DNA of 64,000 nucleotides from JAITWN01 sp034002745 (GCA_034002745.1 JAVEZY010000001.1:124001-188000), one strand, 5' to 3'; positions 45,396 through 54,109 are shown, counted from the first letter of the stretch. Notes: generated by a model not told the origin, from the sequence alone. Made by a program: numbers and translations.

Positions 45396-47485
45396 TGGAA
45401 CAGGCCTTTCAGCCGTTCCTGCAGTTGTTGCTGCAGTTTGTTCTGTGCTTCTCCGGCCTTGCCGCCGGTGCGCTTGTCCAGTTCGCGGAGCAGGCGATTG
45501 CGCAGCACCGAGCCAACGAAGTCCGCATCGACGCTGTATTGCAGCTCGGCCCATGGGCCGTGAATGCGCAGCGGGATGTCCACTCCCTTCAGTTCATCCA
45601 GCCCCGCGCCACCCTGGCCGGTTTCGGTGTCGACGATACGGGTGCGCAGGCGATAGTCGAGATTCTCCCTGACCAGATCGACCCGACCCTCGCCGCCCAG
45701 GCGCAGCCACGGCGAACTGCCGCGCAGATCATCATTGCGCAGCACGCCATCGGTTATCGTGAAGGTGCCGCCGAGTTCAGTGAAATCGGTTTCCTGGGGC
45801 ACTGCTGTGGTAGCGGCATTTCCGCCGTCGAACAGCGCCTGCGCCTGGCGGATCATCTGCGCGGCGTTGAAGCCATTGATGGCGCCATCGCGGAAGGTGA
45901 ATTCGCCCTTGCCGGAGAGGGCGGCGCGCATCCGCTCCGCATCCGCGCCGCGCGATGCCAGCGCGAGCTTCAGATTTCCGGTGCCCCGCAGGAGATCCTG
46001 CTGCATCAGGTCCTGGATCAGGGGGCCGGCCTGGACTCCGGTCAGGGTGCCATCGAGAGCGATCCGCGGTTCGTCGCCGCGTGCATCCAGGGTGAACGCG
46101 CTCTCGTAGCGGCCGCCATAAAGTGCAGCCGTCATCGGCGCCATGCGGATCAGACCGTCGTCGGCCCGTGCGTCCAGGGACAGCTGTTCGATGGTGAGTC
46201 CGCTTGCCTTCAGGCGCCCGACGGAAAGCCTGCCCTTCATGTCGAAGGAGCGCAGGGTTTCGACGGGGAGAGTCGCGGCTGCCGCAGGTGCCGCTGCGGC
46301 GCCGCCGGGGGGGATCGCCTCGCCTTCGGGCAGGTAGCGATCGATGTCTATTGCATCCACCGCCAGTTCGAATTCGATGCGGGGCTCGGTAAAGGAGCGA
46401 ACGGCTGTCTGGCCCTGTACTCGGGTGTCGTCCAGGCGCAGGTCGATCTCGTTCAGTTGCGCGCTGTCGGCATCGGCCACGAAGCCGAGCGCCAGGGCGG
46501 CCCTGGTGAGGGCCTTGCCGTCGGCCGGAACGCCGGCGTCGATATCCAGGGCCTTCAGGGTCGATCCGGGGTCGAATTCGGCGATGGCAAGCCGGCCGGA
46601 CGCCCGCGGCGCGGTCGAAAGGCCGGTGACGCGCGCTTCGCCCGCGACAGGAATGCCCCAGGCTTGTGCTTGCAGCTGGTTCACTTCCAGGGTGTCCGCC
46701 GGCAGGTCGGCGAGCAAGTCGGCCCGCAATGTCAGTCGAGTCTCACCGCCCGGCAGCCCGGCGCCGCTCAGCAGCGCATCCAGCCGCAGGTTTTCGACCG
46801 TGACTCTGGGGCCGGCGAAGTCCGCTGTGATGCGTGCTTTCAGGTCGACGTGCCCGCCGACTTCCGGCGCTTCGCTGCGCAGATCGAAGTCCAGCGCCAG
46901 ATCGGTCGGGCGGCCATCTTCGAGCTGGCCGCTGCGCATCTCCAGCGCAAGGATCTGGATATGGGTGCCGCCACTGCGATCGATCCATTCAATGACCGAG
47001 TCCCGCACATCCAGGCCGCCAATGGTCAGCGCGGCGGGAAGGGCGCCGGCCGCCTGCCCGGGATCGGCGGGCCGCCCGTCCGCCCGCGGGCCGCCTGCCA
47101 GATCTTCCCAGTTGGCGCGGCCGTTCGCATCCCGTTCCAGCCGGAGCGACAGACCTTCCAGCATCACCGTGTCCACCTCGATGCTGCGTTGCAGTAGCGG
47201 AATCAGTTTCACGCGGATATCGGCGCGCGTCACCCGGGCGAAGGGGGCGGGGCCGAAGCCAGCGGCGTCCGCGAGCACCAGCTCGCCGGTTTCTATTCCG
47301 AGCCAGGGGAAGACCGACAGTCGCAGATCGCCTGCGATCCGCAGTTCCCGACCGGTGTGCTCGTGGACGAGTGCCGCTATACGGTCACGGTAGTCGTTGG
47401 GATCTATCAGGAGGACGGCCGCCAGCAGCGCCGCCGCAAGCAGGAGGACGAATGCAATGAGCAGGACTATCAGTCGTTTCAGCAT
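45392..47485 (-). CDS. AsmA family protein
   Basis: A 697-residue inner-membrane-anchored periplasmic protein. The N-terminal membrane segment (LIVLLIAFVLLLAAALLAAVLL) leads into the AsmA opening IDPNDYRDRIAALVHEHTGR and GDLRLSVFPWLGIETGELVL. The C-terminal AsmA_2-type domain has AALSGKGEFTFRDGAINGFN. AsmA proteins belong to the bridge-like family linked to outer-membrane phospholipid transport and assembly. It is upstream of mutY and yggX with overlapping starts and stops. Confidence 0.9.
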   Translation of the reverse strand: MLKRLIVLLIAFVLLLAAALLAAVLLIDPNDYRDRIAALVHEHTGRELRIAGDLRLSVFPWLGIETGELVLADAAGFGPAPFARVTRADIRVKLIPLLQRSIEVDTVMLEGLSLRLERDANGRANWEDLAGGPRADGRPADPGQAAGALPAALTIGGLDVRDSVIEWIDRSGGTHIQILALEMRSGQLEDGRPTDLALDFDLRSEAPEVGGHVDLKARITADFAGPRVTVENLRLDALLSGAGLPGGETRLTLRADLLADLPADTLEVNQLQAQAWGIPVAGEARVTGLSTAPRASGRLAIAEFDPGSTLKALDIDAGVPADGKALTRAALALGFVADADSAQLNEIDLRLDDTRVQGQTAVRSFTEPRIEFELAVDAIDIDRYLPEGEAIPPGGAAAAPAAAATLPVETLRSFDMKGRLSVGRLKASGLTIEQLSLDARADDGLIRMAPMTAALYGGRYESAFTLDARGDEPRIALDGTLTGVQAGPLIQDLMQQDLLRGTGNLKLALASRGADAERMRAALSGKGEFTFRDGAINGFNAAQMIRQAQALFDGGNAATTAVPQETDFTELGGTFTITDGVLRNDDLRGSSPWLRLGGEGRVDLVRENLDYRLRTRIVDTETGQGGAGLDELKGVDIPLRIHGPWAELQYSVDADFVGSVLRNRLLRELDKRTGGKAGEAQNKLQQQLQERLKGLFQ

Positions 47486-47618
47486 GTGGCGAGCCTATCA
47501 TTGAGCCTGGCCGACTCCAATCCCCTCGGCGTTCGCCGGTTTGCCCGCGAACCGCGTCGCTGTGTATCCTTTGGTTCTGGATGCCTCTGCCGGAACTGCC
47601 GGGCGGCGCAATACTTCG

Positions 47619-48008
47619 ATGACGGAGACCCACGATATCGTTATCAGCAACAATGCCGGTGATACTTCGCCGGGCATTCTTCATGTTCGGCACTTCGACA
47701 GCCGCGAGCGTTTCATGCGCGCGCTGGCCGTCCTCGGCGCGTGCTGGGGCGTCGGGCTGGCAACCGTCATCATTCCGCTGGTGCACTTCGTGGTGCCGCC
47801 GGTCATGCTGGTGCTTGGTCCGGTGATGGCGTGGCGGCGTTACCGGGTCACCCTGCAGAACGAGAAGGTCACGGGTTCGTGCCCGAGTTGCGGCCAGGCG
47901 ATCAGCCTCGAACTCGATCCTTCCGACGAGTTGCCGGTATGGACCTACTGTCCGCCATCCGACGATCCGATCCGGCTGCTCCACGCGCCGGAAGCCGCGC
48001 CGACCTGA
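47619..48008 (+). CDS. Small membrane protein with zinc-ribbon-like motif, function unknown
   Basis: A 129-residue protein from MTETHDIVISNN. Two close hydrophobic segments (ALAVLGACWGVGLATVIIPL and HFVVPPVMLVLGPVMAW) form a hairpin, followed by a cytoplasmic tail with one CPSCG knuckle. A later lone Cys in WTYCPP could complete a four-ligand site. No family could be named. An upstream start at 47541 is open but lacks support. It is divergent from asmA and followed closely by two further small genes. Confidence 0.6.
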   Translation: MTETHDIVISNNAGDTSPGILHVRHFDSRERFMRALAVLGACWGVGLATVIIPLVHFVVPPVMLVLGPVMAWRRYRVTLQNEKVTGSCPSCGQAISLELDPSDELPVWTYCPPSDDPIRLLHAPEAAPT

Positions 48009-48011
48009 TAT

Positions 48012-48113
48012 ATGGGGCGCGCAATTTTCGCCATTATGCTGCTCGGCATCATGCTCGTACTGGGCAGCGCCACAGTGATGCTCATGTTGTATCTGCTCGG
48101 CATCATCGATTAG
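48012..48113 (+). CDS. Possible 33-residue single-pass membrane peptide
   Basis: An ATG three bases after the preceding stop opens a 33-codon frame ending TAG at 48113. The product is almost wholly hydrophobic (MGRAIFAIMLLGIMLVLGSA, then TVMLMLYLLGIID), like small inner-membrane peptides. No clear ribosome-binding site is seen, so translation would rely on coupling to the upstream gene. Reported on composition and spacing only. Confidence 0.35.
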   Translation: MGRAIFAIMLLGIMLVLGSATVMLMLYLLGIID

Positions 48114-48144
48114 TTCCGTCATCTTTTCCGCTGAGGAGGATGTC

Positions 48145-48621
48145 ATGAACGAGTACTGCGTAGTGGTCGCCAACGCATCCCGTGCACGTTTCTTCACCCT
48201 GGAGGAGCCCAAAGTTCCGGAGGTCGAAAGCGCGAGGCTCATCGAGCGCGACGACCTGGTCGATCCCGAAGCGACCCTGGCGGGCCGCGAAGCGTGGAGC
48301 GATACCCGTAGCGGAGCGAACGCCGGTCCGGGCGGCGCGCTGACGCATCGCTATGACGATCATCGCGATGCCCACGATCAGGAGCGCGGCCGCCGTTTCG
48401 CCCGGCGCATTGCCGGAGCCGCTCTCGACATGGTGCGAGAGCAGGAAGGGAAATGCCTGGTAGTGGTGGCTGGGAACCGCATGCTGGGTCATCTGCGCCC
48501 GGAGCTGGAGACGCCTGCCGGCGGTATCGAAGTCCGCGAGGCCGCCAAGGATCTCACCGCGCTGGGCCCTCGCGAGCTCCTCGGGCATCTGGTCACGGCG
48601 GGCCTGCTGCCCGCACGCTGA
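48145..48621 (+). CDS. Host attachment family protein
   Basis: A 158-residue protein with a good ribosome-binding site (GAGGAGG before ATG). It matches the host-attachment (AtsE-like) family: opening YCVVVANASRARFFTLEEP, the central RRFARRIAGAALDMV, then CLVVVAGNRMLGHLRPEL and LTALGPRELLGHL. The family was named from plant attachment by Agrobacterium-type bacteria but is common in free-living proteobacteria; its molecular role is unclear. A palindromic terminator follows. Confidence 0.85.
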   Translation: MNEYCVVVANASRARFFTLEEPKVPEVESARLIERDDLVDPEATLAGREAWSDTRSGANAGPGGALTHRYDDHRDAHDQERGRRFARRIAGAALDMVREQEGKCLVVVAGNRMLGHLRPELETPAGGIEVREAAKDLTALGPRELLGHLVTAGLLPAR

Positions 48622-48631
48622 GGCGATCATA

Positions 48632-48673
48632 GGGGACGCTCTCCTGGAGTAAGGGGAGCGTCCCCATTTTTTT
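48632..48673 (+). terminator. Hairpin terminator / GGGGACGCTCCCC repeat, copy 2
   Basis: GGGGACGCTCTCC (48632-48644) pairs with GGGGAGCGTCCCC (48653-48665) through a 13-bp stem with one G-U pair and an eight-base loop, followed after one A by a run of eight T. It ends transcription from the host-attachment gene and insulates the cbb promoter. It shares its core with the palindrome at 20005. Confidence 0.85.
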
Positions 48674-48683
48674 TCTCTGCACT

Positions 48684-48749
48684 ATAAGTAGAATTTATCC
48701 ATTGCATCACAAAGTCTGAATGTCATTTATGAAATGCGGACGCTAGACT
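48684..48749 (+). promoter_or_regulatory. Putative CbbR-binding and promoter region of the cbb operon
   Basis: A strikingly AT-rich patch in GC-rich surroundings, 120-185 bases upstream of cbbL. It holds two perfect palindromes: ATAA-N7-TTAT (48684-48698), the size of a LysR-type recognition site, and CATTT-ATG-AAATG (48724-48736). A weak -10-like TAGACT follows at 48744. CbbR is a LysR regulator that binds such sites near cbbL in other autotrophs. The assignment is inference from spacing and symmetry. Confidence 0.5.
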
Positions 48750-48869
48750 GGGCTCACTTGGAATAGAGCGGCATGCGAGCCTGTTCCGGGCACAGAGCGG
48801 CGGCCAATCGCGCAAGTCGCGTTACGACGCCTGAAACGAATTTCCTAATGACTGTTGAGGAGATGACCC

Positions 48870-50291
48870 ATGGCAGTGAAGACGTATAACGCAGGCGTGA
48901 AGGAATACCGCCAGACCTACTGGATGCCCGAGTACACCCCGCTCGACACCGACATCCTTGCCTGCTTCAAGATCACCCCGCAGCCGGGCGTGGATCGCGA
49001 GGAAGCTGCTGCTGCCGTGGCCGCCGAGTCGTCCACCGGCACCTGGACCACGGTGTGGACCGACCTGCTGACCGACCTCGACTATTACAAGGGTCGCGCT
49101 TATCGCATCGAAGACGTGCCCGGTGACGATACCTGCTTCTATGCCTTCATCGCCTACCCGATCGATCTGTTCGAAGAGGGTTCGGTGGTCAACGTGTTCA
49201 CCTCGCTGGTCGGCAACGTGTTCGGCTTCAAGGCCATCCGTGGCCTGCGCCTGGAGGACGTCCGTTTCCCGATCGCCTACGTCAAGACGTGCGGCGGTCC
49301 GCCCCACGGTATCCAGGTCGAGCGCGACATGCTCAACAAGTACGGCCGCGCGCTGCTGGGCTGCACCATCAAGCCGAAGCTGGGTCTTTCCGCCAAGAAC
49401 TACGGCCGCGCCGTGTACGAGTGTCTGCGCGGTGGTCTCGATCTGACCAAGGACGACGAGAACGTCAACAGCCAGCCCTTCATGCGTTGGCGCCAGCGCT
49501 TCGACTTCGTGATGGAAGCCATCCACAAGGCCGAGCGTGAAACCGGCGAGCGCAAGGGTCACTACCTGAACGTGACCGCGCCGACCCCGGAAGAGATGTA
49601 TAAGCGTGCAGAGTACGCCAAGGAAATCGGCGCTCCGATCATCATGCACGACTACATCACTGGCGGCTTCTGCGCCAACACGGGTCTGGCCAACTGGTGC
49701 CGCGACAACGGCATTCTGCTGCACATCCATCGCGCCATGCACGCCGTGCTCGATCGCAACCCGCACCACGGTATCCACTTCCGCGTGCTGGCCAAGATCC
49801 TGCGTCTGTCGGGCGGTGACCACCTGCACTCCGGCACCGTCGTCGGCAAGCTGGAAGGCGATCGCGAAGCAACGCTCGGCTGGATCGACATCATGCGCGA
49901 CAAGTTCATCAAGGAAGACCGCAGCCGCGGCATCTTCTTCGATCAGGACTGGGGTTCGATGCCGGGCGTGTTCCCGGTGGCGTCGGGCGGCATCCATGTG
50001 TGGCACATGCCCGCGCTGGTCGCCATCTTCGGCGACGATGCCTGCCTGCAGTTCGGTGGCGGCACCCTGGGCCATCCCTGGGGCAATGCGGCCGGCGCAG
50101 CGGCCAACCGCGTTGCACTGGAAGCGTGCGTCGCAGCCCGCAACCAGGGCGTGCAGCTCGAGAAGGAAGGCAAGGCCATCCTGACGGAAGCGGCCAAGCA
50201 CTCGCCCGAGCTCAAGATCGCCATGGAGACCTGGAAAGAGATCAAGTTCGAGTTCGATACGGTGGACAAGCTGGACGTGTCTCACAAGTAA
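48870..50291 (+). CDS. cbbL: RuBisCO large subunit, form I
   Basis: Carboxylates ribulose-1,5-bisphosphate in the Calvin cycle. The 473-residue protein opens MAVKTYNAGVKEYRQTYWMP after a GAGGAG site, a length and start typical of proteobacterial form IA. Activation site GGLDLTKDDENVNSQPF has the carbamylated Lys194. Loop 6 (HSGTVVGKLEGDRE) has Lys327, and substrate residues lie in KPKLGLS, HRAMHA and SGGIHVWHMP. No carboxysome genes follow; instead cbbS, cbbQ and cbbO do, the non-carboxysomal IAq arrangement. Confidence 0.98.
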   Translation: MAVKTYNAGVKEYRQTYWMPEYTPLDTDILACFKITPQPGVDREEAAAAVAAESSTGTWTTVWTDLLTDLDYYKGRAYRIEDVPGDDTCFYAFIAYPIDLFEEGSVVNVFTSLVGNVFGFKAIRGLRLEDVRFPIAYVKTCGGPPHGIQVERDMLNKYGRALLGCTIKPKLGLSAKNYGRAVYECLRGGLDLTKDDENVNSQPFMRWRQRFDFVMEAIHKAERETGERKGHYLNVTAPTPEEMYKRAEYAKEIGAPIIMHDYITGGFCANTGLANWCRDNGILLHIHRAMHAVLDRNPHHGIHFRVLAKILRLSGGDHLHSGTVVGKLEGDREATLGWIDIMRDKFIKEDRSRGIFFDQDWGSMPGVFPVASGGIHVWHMPALVAIFGDDACLQFGGGTLGHPWGNAAGAAANRVALEACVAARNQGVQLEKEGKAILTEAAKHSPELKIAMETWKEIKFEFDTVDKLDVSHK

Positions 50292-50311
50292 CAGTCGCGG
50301 AGGGTTGCATC

Positions 50312-50340
50312 GTGTTCCCGTCACTGGATGACGGGGACAC
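50312..50340 (+). promoter_or_regulatory. Intercistronic hairpin between cbbL and cbbS
   Basis: GTGTTCCCGTCA (50312-50323) pairs with TGACGGGGACAC (50329-50340) over 12 bp with one G-U pair around a five-base loop. No T-tract follows, so it is not a typical terminator. It could stabilise the 3' end of cbbL or mark a processing point that sets large to small subunit output. Confidence 0.6.
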
Positions 50341-50396
50341 GAGCCCCAAAACGGTGTTCTCCGTACGACGTGAATCTTTCAAGCAGAGGAACCAAC

Positions 50397-50753
50397 ATGT
50401 CTGAAATGATGGATTACAGCAGCCGACTGAGCGATCCCGCCAGCCGCAAGTTCGAGACCTTCTCCTACCTGCCCGCCATGGATGCGGCCACCATCCGCAA
50501 GCAGGTCGAGTACATCGTCAAGAAGGGTTGGAATCCGGCCATCGAGCATACCGAGCCGGAGCACCTGATGAGCACCTACTGGTACATGTGGAAGCTGCCG
50601 ATGTTCGGCGAGACCGATGTCGATCGCATTCTGGCCGAAGCCGAAGCCTGTCACAAAGCCAACCCGGACAATCACGTGCGTCTGGTCGGCTACGACAACT
50701 TCGCGCAGTCGCTGGGCGCCGCCATGGTGATCTATCGCGGCAAGACCGTTTAA
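50397..50753 (+). CDS. cbbS: RuBisCO small subunit, form I
   Basis: The 118-residue small subunit completes the L8S8 enzyme. The start MSEMMDYSSRLSDPASRKFE is preceded by AGAGGA. Conserved stretches are FSYLPAMDAATIRKQVEYIV, WNPAIEHTEP, STYWYMWKLPMFGE and VRLVGYDNFAQSLG. A 105-base gap with a hairpin separates it from cbbL. The open frame continues upstream into that gap but lacks family sequence. Confidence 0.97.
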   Translation: MSEMMDYSSRLSDPASRKFETFSYLPAMDAATIRKQVEYIVKKGWNPAIEHTEPEHLMSTYWYMWKLPMFGETDVDRILAEAEACHKANPDNHVRLVGYDNFAQSLGAAMVIYRGKTV

Positions 50754-50771
50754 GCGCGACGGGTGATCTGG

Positions 50772-50810
50772 AAAAGCCCCCGTCGCCGTGAGGCTCGGGG
50801 GCTTTTTTTT
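50772..50810 (+). terminator. Rho-independent terminator after cbbS
   Basis: AAAAGCCCCC is complemented by GGGGGCTTTT, with a GC-rich loop region between them and eight T in a row. It is a textbook intrinsic terminator 19 bases after the cbbS stop and 60 bases before cbbQ. It implies either partial read-through or a separate promoter for cbbQO. Confidence 0.9.
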
Positions 50811-50870
50811 GCCTGCGAAAGGCGGGCGGTGGTCATTTTGCGGTTGAACAAGCTTCCTCAAGGAGATGCC

Positions 50871-51674
50871 ATGAGTACCGTCATCGATCAGTATCGCGTT
50901 ACCAGGGAACCCTACTATCGTGCCGTCGGCGACGAGGTCGATCTGTTCGAGGCAGCCTATTCGGTGCGCATGCCGATGATGCTGAAGGGACCGACCGGTT
51001 GCGGCAAGACGCGCTTCGTCGAATACATGGCGTACAGGCTGGGCAAGCCGCTGATCACCGTGGCCTGCAATGAGGACATGACCGCTTCGGATCTCGTGGG
51101 CCGCTTCCTGTTGTCGGCGTCCGGAACCGAATGGCAGGATGGTCCTCTCGCCATCGCGGCCCGTCACGGCGCCATCTGCTACCTCGACGAAATCGTCGAG
51201 GCGCGTCAGGACACCACGGTGGTGATCCACCCGCTTACCGACAACCGGCGCGTGCTTCCCCTCGAGAAGAAAGGCGAGCTGGTGCATGCCCACCCCGACT
51301 TCCAGATCGTCATCAGTTACAACCCTGGCTACCAGAGTCTGATGAAGGATCTGAAGCAATCCACCAAGCAGCGTTTCGGCGGTCTCGATTTCACCTATCC
51401 CGAGCACGCCATCGAAGCCGAGATCGTTGCGCATGAGAGCGGCATCGCTGCCGATGTCGCCGAAAAGCTGGTGTCCATCGCCGAGCGCAGCCGCAACCTC
51501 AAGGGCCATGGTCTCGACGAGGGCCTGTCGACGCGCATGCTGATCTATGCCGGATCGCTGATTGCGCAAGGCGTCGAGCCGAAGGCTGCGTGCCGCGTCG
51601 CTCTGGTGCGACCGATCACCGACGATCCGGATATGCGCGATGCCCTGGATGCGGCGGTAGGGACGTTTTTCTGA
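50871..51674 (+). CDS. cbbQ: RuBisCO activase AAA+ subunit CbbQ
   Basis: MoxR/NorQ-type ATPase that, with CbbO, removes inhibitory sugar phosphates from RuBisCO. The 267-residue protein starts after AAGGAG. It has Walker A GPTGCGKT (40-47), Walker B ICYLDEI (102-108), a sensor in QIVISYNPGYQ and the C-terminal lid. The open frame upstream of this ATG lies in the terminator and is not coding. Confidence 0.96.
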   Translation: MSTVIDQYRVTREPYYRAVGDEVDLFEAAYSVRMPMMLKGPTGCGKTRFVEYMAYRLGKPLITVACNEDMTASDLVGRFLLSASGTEWQDGPLAIAARHGAICYLDEIVEARQDTTVVIHPLTDNRRVLPLEKKGELVHAHPDFQIVISYNPGYQSLMKDLKQSTKQRFGGLDFTYPEHAIEAEIVAHESGIAADVAEKLVSIAERSRNLKGHGLDEGLSTRMLIYAGSLIAQGVEPKAACRVALVRPITDDPDMRDALDAAVGTFF

Positions 51675-51692
51675 GCGTGAAGTGAATGGTGG

Positions 51693-51720
51693 AACGCGCG
51701 CCTCTGGGGCGCGCGTTTGC
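51693..51720 (+). terminator. Hairpin between cbbQ and cbbO
   Basis: AACGCGCGCC (51693-51702) and GGCGCGCGTT (51708-51717) form a perfect 10-bp stem with a five-base loop, followed by only three T. It is probably an attenuating or transcript-stabilising structure rather than a full stop, since cbbO starts 29 bases later. Confidence 0.6.
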
Positions 51721-51745
51721 AAGCCACGTTTCGCGGGAATAGATC

Positions 51746-54109
51746 ATGGCCACCCAACTCGAAGACTACGCCGAGCTTCTCGAAGACCTGTCCGAGCACA
51801 GCCGGGATTCGTTGAACGTCAACTGGCATGAGGCGACCAGGGTCCTGTCGCCGCGGGGGCTGGATAATTACCTGAAGGGCGTCTCCGCCATCCGCGGTCT
51901 GGGGAGAGGCGATACCCTGGTGGAAAGCTGGATCGAGAAGGCGCCGATGGTGGCCAAGGAAGTCGGAGAGGACGTCGTCGGCGAACTGGCGACCTGTTCG
52001 CTCATGCTGGCCTCGAAGACCTCCGGTGCCGTCATCGAGCGGCTGCTCGCCACCGCGCCGACGGCAGCCAACCGGCTCGGTGATGCCGAGCTGTTCCTCA
52101 ATTACCTTCAGTTCATCAACACCCTGGTCGCGCAGGCGCCGCGCGGCGTGCGCCCCATGCTGGACAATCTGGAAATCCTGTTCCAGAGCCTGACGCTGGG
52201 TGGCCTGCGGCGCTGGGCGCTGTGGGGGGCGCATGCCCATCGCACGAATTACGAAGAGCAGATCAAGTACTTCGGCCTAGAGACCAAGGAATCCCTCGCC
52301 GTACTGCAGAAAGAGCGCAAGGGCACGCTTCTGGTCGATGTGCAGCGGCGCATCAATATGTATCTGCGGGCGCTATGGGCGCGTGACTTCTTCATGCGTC
52401 CGACGTCCGGCGACTTCGAGTCGCGCGAGGGCTACAGACCGTTTATCGAGGACTATCTGCTTCATCTGCCCGATGCCTTTGACGACTTCGCGCCGGAAGG
52501 CGCCGAGCCGGTCAGCGGTCTGGAAGTCTATCGCGCTGCCGCGGCGCATTGCGCGGCTCACGTCGTCGAGACCCGGGAACCCATATCCGCCGAGGCCCTC
52601 AACCCCATGCAGATGGCGGTGATCTCGGTGATCGAGGATGCGCGTGTCGAAGCCCTGTCCATCCGTCGCTTCCCCGGTCTGAAGGCGCTGTGGAGCCGGC
52701 TGCATATCGCTCATCCCGGGCAGAACGCGAGCATGGGCGATTACATGAGCCGCCTGGCGCGGGCGCTGCTCGATGAGAGCTATCAGGACGACGATCCCTG
52801 GATCCTTCAGGGGCGCGCCCTGTTCGTCCAGGCCGTGGTCGATGGACGGCTGGCGGACAACCGGATGTCCTGGGACATCGGCGTCACCCTGAGCCACGCT
52901 TTCAGGGACAAGAACATTCCCTTCAATGCACGCAGCGATGTGCAAAGCGCTCCGTACCGGGATGACAACCGCTACTTCTGGGAATTCGCCGAGTTCGATT
53001 TCGACAAGGCGGCGGCCGCGGGCTACGAATCCATCAGACAGGTGCGCAAGTACGTCAGCGCGGTGGAGATGGCGAACGAGATCGATGTCGAGACCGCCGG
53101 TGACGACGCCCAGGAGATCTGGGTGCTCGGCACCGAGCTGTTTCCCTACGAGGATATCGGTCCGGAGAGCCGGGCCGCGTCCTTCAATGCGCTCGAGGGC
53201 AAGGAGCCGATGTCGGAGCCCTTCCACTATTCGGAGTGGGATTACCAGATCCAGCTCGAGCGGCCGGCCTGGGCCACGGTGCTGGAGAAGCGCGCGAAAT
53301 CGGGTGATCTGGATGTCATCGAAGGCATCGCCGCCCAGTACAAGCGCGAGATCCACCGCATGAAGTTCCTCCTGGATGCGATGCAACCGCAAGGCGTGCA
53401 GCGCATCCGCAAGCTCGAGGACGGTGACGAGATCGACATCAACGCCGCGATCGCCAGCCTGACGGATATCCGCATGGGCGTTCAGCCGGATCAGCGCATC
53501 ATGATGCGTTCGGTGCGCAAGACCCGGGACTTTTCCATCCTCGTGCTGCTCGATCTGTCGGAATCCACCAACGACAAGGTGCATGGTCAGGAATACTCAG
53601 TGCTGGATCTGACCCGGCAGGCCTGTGTGCTGCTTGCCGATGCCATCAGCAAGGTCGGAGATCCGTTCGCCATCCATGGCTTCTGCTCCGACGGTCGGCA
53701 TGACGTGGAGTACTATCGGTTCAAGGACTTCGACCAGCACTGGGATGAGGTCCCCAAGGCCAGGCTGGCGGGCATGACCGGCCAGCTCTCGACCCGCATG
53801 GGCGCGGCCATCCGCCATGCCGGGCATCACCTGAAGCAGCAGCGTTCGAGCAAGAAGCTGTTGATCGTGATCACCGATGGCGAGCCGGCCGATATCGACG
53901 TGCGTGACCCGCAGTACCTGCGCTACGATACCAAGAAGGCGGTTGAGGAGGTCGGGCGCAATGGCGTGCTCACCTACTGCATGAGTCTGGATCCGCGCGC
54001 CGACAACTATGTCAGCCGCATTTTCGGCCAGAACAACTACATGGTGGTGGACCATGTGCAACGTCTGCCGGAAAAGCTGCCGCTTCTGTATGCCGGCCTG
54101 ACGCGATGA
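51746..54109 (+). CDS. cbbO: RuBisCO activase adaptor CbbO (VWA domain)
   Basis: A 787-residue partner of CbbQ that recruits the ATPase to RuBisCO. The long helical N-terminal part contains conserved blocks such as MRPTSGDFESREGYRPF, NPMQMAVISVIEDARVEAL and LGTELFPYEDIGPE. The C-terminal von Willebrand factor A domain has the metal-ion site DLSES near residue 602 (LVLLDLSESTND), and later IVITDGEPADIDVRDP. It belongs to the NorD/CbbO family; the position after cbbQ fixes it as CbbO. Confidence 0.95.
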   Translation: MATQLEDYAELLEDLSEHSRDSLNVNWHEATRVLSPRGLDNYLKGVSAIRGLGRGDTLVESWIEKAPMVAKEVGEDVVGELATCSLMLASKTSGAVIERLLATAPTAANRLGDAELFLNYLQFINTLVAQAPRGVRPMLDNLEILFQSLTLGGLRRWALWGAHAHRTNYEEQIKYFGLETKESLAVLQKERKGTLLVDVQRRINMYLRALWARDFFMRPTSGDFESREGYRPFIEDYLLHLPDAFDDFAPEGAEPVSGLEVYRAAAAHCAAHVVETREPISAEALNPMQMAVISVIEDARVEALSIRRFPGLKALWSRLHIAHPGQNASMGDYMSRLARALLDESYQDDDPWILQGRALFVQAVVDGRLADNRMSWDIGVTLSHAFRDKNIPFNARSDVQSAPYRDDNRYFWEFAEFDFDKAAAAGYESIRQVRKYVSAVEMANEIDVETAGDDAQEIWVLGTELFPYEDIGPESRAASFNALEGKEPMSEPFHYSEWDYQIQLERPAWATVLEKRAKSGDLDVIEGIAAQYKREIHRMKFLLDAMQPQGVQRIRKLEDGDEIDINAAIASLTDIRMGVQPDQRIMMRSVRKTRDFSILVLLDLSESTNDKVHGQEYSVLDLTRQACVLLADAISKVGDPFAIHGFCSDGRHDVEYYRFKDFDQHWDEVPKARLAGMTGQLSTRMGAAIRHAGHHLKQQRSSKKLLIVITDGEPADIDVRDPQYLRYDTKKAVEEVGRNGVLTYCMSLDPRADNYVSRIFGQNNYMVVDHVQRLPEKLPLLYAGLTR

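Noticed and set aside
45350..47197. 615-codon frame antisense to asmA
   Set aside because: asmA shows its signal anchor and terminal domain; the reverse frame has no family resemblance.
48822..50324. 500-codon frame antisense to cbbL
   Set aside because: cbbL is beyond doubt on the plus strand; the reverse frame is a codon-usage shadow.
50379..51722. 447-codon frame antisense to cbbS and cbbQ
   Set aside because: Runs through the strong terminator and both sense genes; no supporting features.
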